This document shows positions 5,814 to 6,956 of a DNA stretch of 6,956 nucleotides, piece after piece. This DNA is from Opitutales bacterium (GTDB lineage: Bacteria > Verrucomicrobiota > Verrucomicrobiia > Opitutales > JAFGAQ01), in the NCBI GenBank assembly GCA_028704125.1, contig JAQVLM010000174.1, positions 1 through 6,956 of the forward strand. The letters are read 5' to 3'. The notes under the pieces were generated by a model. That model worked only from the letters and a program-made list of their open reading frames with translations. It ran no database searches and was not told where the DNA came from. A program made the position numbers and the translations under genes. The stretch's first letter is position 1, and each line of letters opens with the position of its first letter.

Positions 5814-5920
5814 GGGGTGTGCCCCTTGTTCCGGATGTTGGTATAAGCCTCATACCAATCATATGGAACAAAAGAATCGAATCACCAAAAATTATTTTTT
5901 TATTTTTTGGTTTTCGATTC
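5814..5920. other. Series of hairpins between the mob operon and the HTH gene
   Basis: Three structures follow one another. GGGG/CCCC with a TGTG loop spans 5814-5825. A compound stem has TTGTTCC (5826-5832) with GGAACAA (5865-5871), enclosing TTGGTAT (5838-5844) with ATACCAA (5852-5858). A T-rich hairpin has GAATCG (5874-5879) with CGATTC (5915-5920), enclosing ACCAAAAA (5884-5891) with TTTTTGGT (5904-5911). The last could act as a terminator or as regulatory DNA in front of the HTH gene. No convincing reading frame covers this stretch. Confidence 0.45.
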
Positions 5921-5942
5921 ATTTCGACTCATACGGGTAAGT

Positions 5943-6209
5943 ATGAGTGAAATTCGGCGGCTGGCATATACAAGAGACGAAGCGGCAAAGTCGATTGGCG
6001 TGAGTGTCTGTAGCATCGATCGCCTAATTAAGAAGCGTCAAATTAGGTGTTCCCGTGTGCTCGGTCGGACCCTAATTCCGATTTCAGAACTCGAAAAGCT
6101 GCTTAATGCTGACTTTATTCCCCGCACCGACGGTCGAAAAACAAACGGACGGAAGCCAAAAACTACCCGACACTACACGGAAAACGTCGATCAATTGTTT
6201 CGGGAGTAA
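5943..6209 (+). CDS. Excisionase/MerR-like helix-turn-helix DNA-binding protein
   Basis: This is an 88-residue protein with a single HTH_17-type (excisionase-family) domain. YTRDEAAKSIGVSVCSIDRL (9-28) is the helix-turn-helix, KKRQIRCSRVLGRTLIPISE (about 30-49) is the short wing, and the strand-helix end ISELEKLL is typical of the family. A basic, probably flexible tail follows (RTDGRKTNGRKPKTTR, about 61-76). Such proteins act as recombination directionality factors or small regulators on mobile elements. It is divergent from the mob operon, so it could control the structured region between them. I chose ATG 5943 because the domain starts right after it; a TTG at 5907 in the same frame only adds hairpin sequence. 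The ribosome site (GGGTAAG) is weak. Confidence 0.8.
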   Translation: MSEIRRLAYTRDEAAKSIGVSVCSIDRLIKKRQIRCSRVLGRTLIPISELEKLLNADFIPRTDGRKTNGRKPKTTRHYTENVDQLFRE

Positions 6210-6266
6210 AGGTTTGGTAGGCTTGATGGGATTCCGGTGATGAATCCGACGGGGATCGATTCGCTT

Positions 6267-6290
6267 GGGTTTTCGTGACCCTTTTATTAT
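6267..6290 (+). terminator. Weak possible terminator after the HTH gene
   Basis: GGGT (6267-6270) can pair with ACCC (6278-6281) over a 7-base loop, followed directly by TTTTATTAT. The 4-bp stem is short, but the T-rich tail and position, about 60 bases after the HTH stop, fit a plus-strand terminator. Confidence 0.35.
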
Positions 6291-6307
6291 TGGGGAATTC
6301 GACACGG

Positions 6308-6337
6308 AAAAAAGGCCGAAACATCTTGTTTCGGCCT
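6308..6337 (-). terminator. Rho-independent terminator for the DUF1508 gene
   Basis: AGGCCGAAAC (6313-6322) and GTTTCGGCCT (6328-6337) form a perfect 10-bp stem with a 5-base loop. On the minus strand it is followed by a run of six T residues (complement of 6308-6313). It lies about 70 bases past the DUF1508 stop and is the clearest terminator in the window. Confidence 0.88.
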
Positions 6338-6386
6338 CAGTTCCACTATAGGATTTTGATTTTCACAGAGAACAATCCCTTGGGAT

Positions 6387-6409
6387 CTGAAGTGGTAACG
6401 ACACTTCAG
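6387..6409 (-). repeat. 8-bp hairpin overlapping the DUF1508 stop codon
   Basis: CTGAAGTG (6387-6394) and CACTTCAG (6402-6409) form a perfect stem with a 7-base loop; the stop codon (6406-6408) lies in one arm. No T tract follows it, so it may protect the transcript end rather than terminate it. Confidence 0.45.
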
Positions 6410-6738
6410 GTCCCTTGGTATCCATGGATTTCAGCATTGTTGACGCAGTTGGCACGACTTGAGAATGCTTCGTGAGCTGCTCCGATGATCTTCCCGTTTG
6501 CCGCTGTCAATCTCCAAAACCATAGTCCCAGGATTGGGAATATATCCCAAGTGTCGCTGGGGTGCTGTCCTCCGGGGCTGTTCCTCCGAAGGTTCGACTC
6601 GCAATCACTTCGGTTATAGTATCCTTCGGTCGATTTGCCTACGATCTCGCCGTTTGATGGGTGAGTCTTTGTCCATCTCCATTGATGTTGGGTGTCTTGA
6701 TAGATCTCGTCGATGATGTTTCGGGTGATACCCGTCAT
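6406..6738 (-). CDS. DUF1508 (YegP-like) protein with two repeats
   Basis: The protein has two copies of the DUF1508 unit: residues about 19-52 (QWRWTKTHPSNGEIVGKSTE, GYYNRSDCESNLRR) and about 73-106 (WFWRLTAANGKIIGAAHEAF, SSRANCVNNAEIHG). Each shows the family's aromatic strand, the NG turn, the GY/AF-SS-DC helix start and a conserved Asn. The two-repeat form matches the usual YegP architecture, a small beta/alpha protein of unknown function. The start is uncertain: ATG 6738 gives 110 residues, ATG 6753 or TTG 6786 would add an unlikely Tyr/Ile-rich leader read through an AT repeat, and no Shine-Dalgarno site is seen. A strong terminator lies downstream. The gene is convergent with the HTH gene. 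Confidence 0.75.
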   Translation of the reverse strand: MTGITRNIIDEIYQDTQHQWRWTKTHPSNGEIVGKSTEGYYNRSDCESNLRRNSPGGQHPSDTWDIFPILGLWFWRLTAANGKIIGAAHEAFSSRANCVNNAEIHGYQGT

Positions 6739-6740
6739 TA

Positions 6741-6760
6741 TATATGTATACATATGTATA
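6741..6760. promoter_or_regulatory. AT-rich tandem repeat upstream of the DUF1508 gene
   Basis: TATATGTATA and CATATGTATA are near-identical adjacent 10-base units, with the perfect palindrome ATATGTATACATAT inside the run. On the minus strand the run ends in ATATATAATG at the gene's likely start, so it may hold a -10 box (TATAAT) or an operator. A CGGGT/ACCCG hairpin (6722-6734) lies just inside the coding sequence. Confidence 0.4.
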
Positions 6761-6789
6761 TAGCCTGTATTTGTCTGATTGCCCAAACC

Positions 6790-6956
6790 AAGGGCGCGGA
6801 TCCTCGAAATGTTCGATGATCGCGGTATTGAGCAGCCTGCGTGCCAGAATACTACATGTTGTGGCGCGGATAGTTGGAACCCCCACCTCTTGTGCTGCTT
6901 TCCGGTCGGAATATGTCGGAATGCGAAGAAATATGTTGCTTTTTCCTTGTTTTGTG
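6790..6956 (-). CDS. Partial unassigned reading frame entering from the right edge
   Basis: On the minus strand the frame is open from the window edge and reads ...SNIFLRIPTYSDRKAAQEVG, then VPTIRATTCSILARRLLNTA and IIEHFEDPRPWFG, with no stop before 6614. The part up to about 6790 looks like a helical, possibly DNA-binding segment; DRKAAQEVGVPTIRA resembles helix-turn-helix or small-terminase-like sequences. Past 6790 it turns into Tyr/His/Arg-rich sequence that overlaps the DUF1508 gene in another frame and looks like a shadow. A gene 3' end that has decayed or been shifted is possible. Family unknown; the end coordinate of the meaningful part is approximate. Confidence 0.35.

Noticed and set aside
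5482..5922. 146-residue minus-strand frame upstream of mobC
   Set aside because: It covers the palindromes and hairpins, overlaps the mobC start and reads like translated repeats (CVQTHQCDCPDNHR). Better explained as non-coding transfer/control DNA.

Overview
The window joins two kinds of DNA. Positions 1 to about 3082 look like the chromosome of a Gram-negative, moderately GC-rich bacterium. They hold the 3' part of tolB, a DUF1015 gene 22 bases further on, and about 1 kb without a convincing gene. That stretch carries a pair of ACGAAG/ACAAAG-type intergenic repeats of the sort I associate with Verrucomicrobiota and relatives. The phylum is a weak inference.

At 3083-3125 lies the 5' half of a tRNA-Ile2 (CAT anticodon). 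It stops exactly at the end of the anticodon stem and runs into visibly AT-richer DNA, which continues to the window end. A second 20-base copy of the same tRNA start lies at 2940-2959. Short repeats built on ACTTACAC occur near both copies (2866-2890 and 3260-3284). This looks like the left junction of an integrated element, next to the scar of an older or related insertion. No integrase is visible, so the element probably extends to the right.

The element carries a minus-strand mobilization operon with the layout of plasmid ColE1. It reads mobC (5489-5073), then mobA relaxase (5076-3463, start overlapping the mobC stop as ATGA), then a small ribbon-helix-helix-like gene (3466-3275, again an ATGA overlap). 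Two further genes lie inside mobA in a second reading frame: a one-membrane-helix protein (4376-3987) and a short coiled-coil protein (3971-3750). They match the position, order and character of ColE1 mbeB and mbeD. The relaxase keeps the ColE1-type sequence context, but its metal-site triad reads H-E-H where ColE1 has H-E-N.

Upstream of mobC, 5502-5920 is non-coding and packed with hairpins and perfect palindromes. It is the best candidate for oriT plus operon control. Two hairpins in it end in GACTGG(G/C)CAA, similar to the ACTGGC around the ColE1 nick site. A divergent excisionase-type helix-turn-helix gene (5943-6209) follows. Convergent to it is a two-repeat DUF1508 (YegP-like) gene with a clear rho-independent terminator. 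A partial minus-strand frame at the right edge is unassigned.

As a model, the element would be mobilized by a helper conjugation system through MobA/B/C/D and oriT, and excised by an off-window integrase with the HTH protein as a possible directionality factor.
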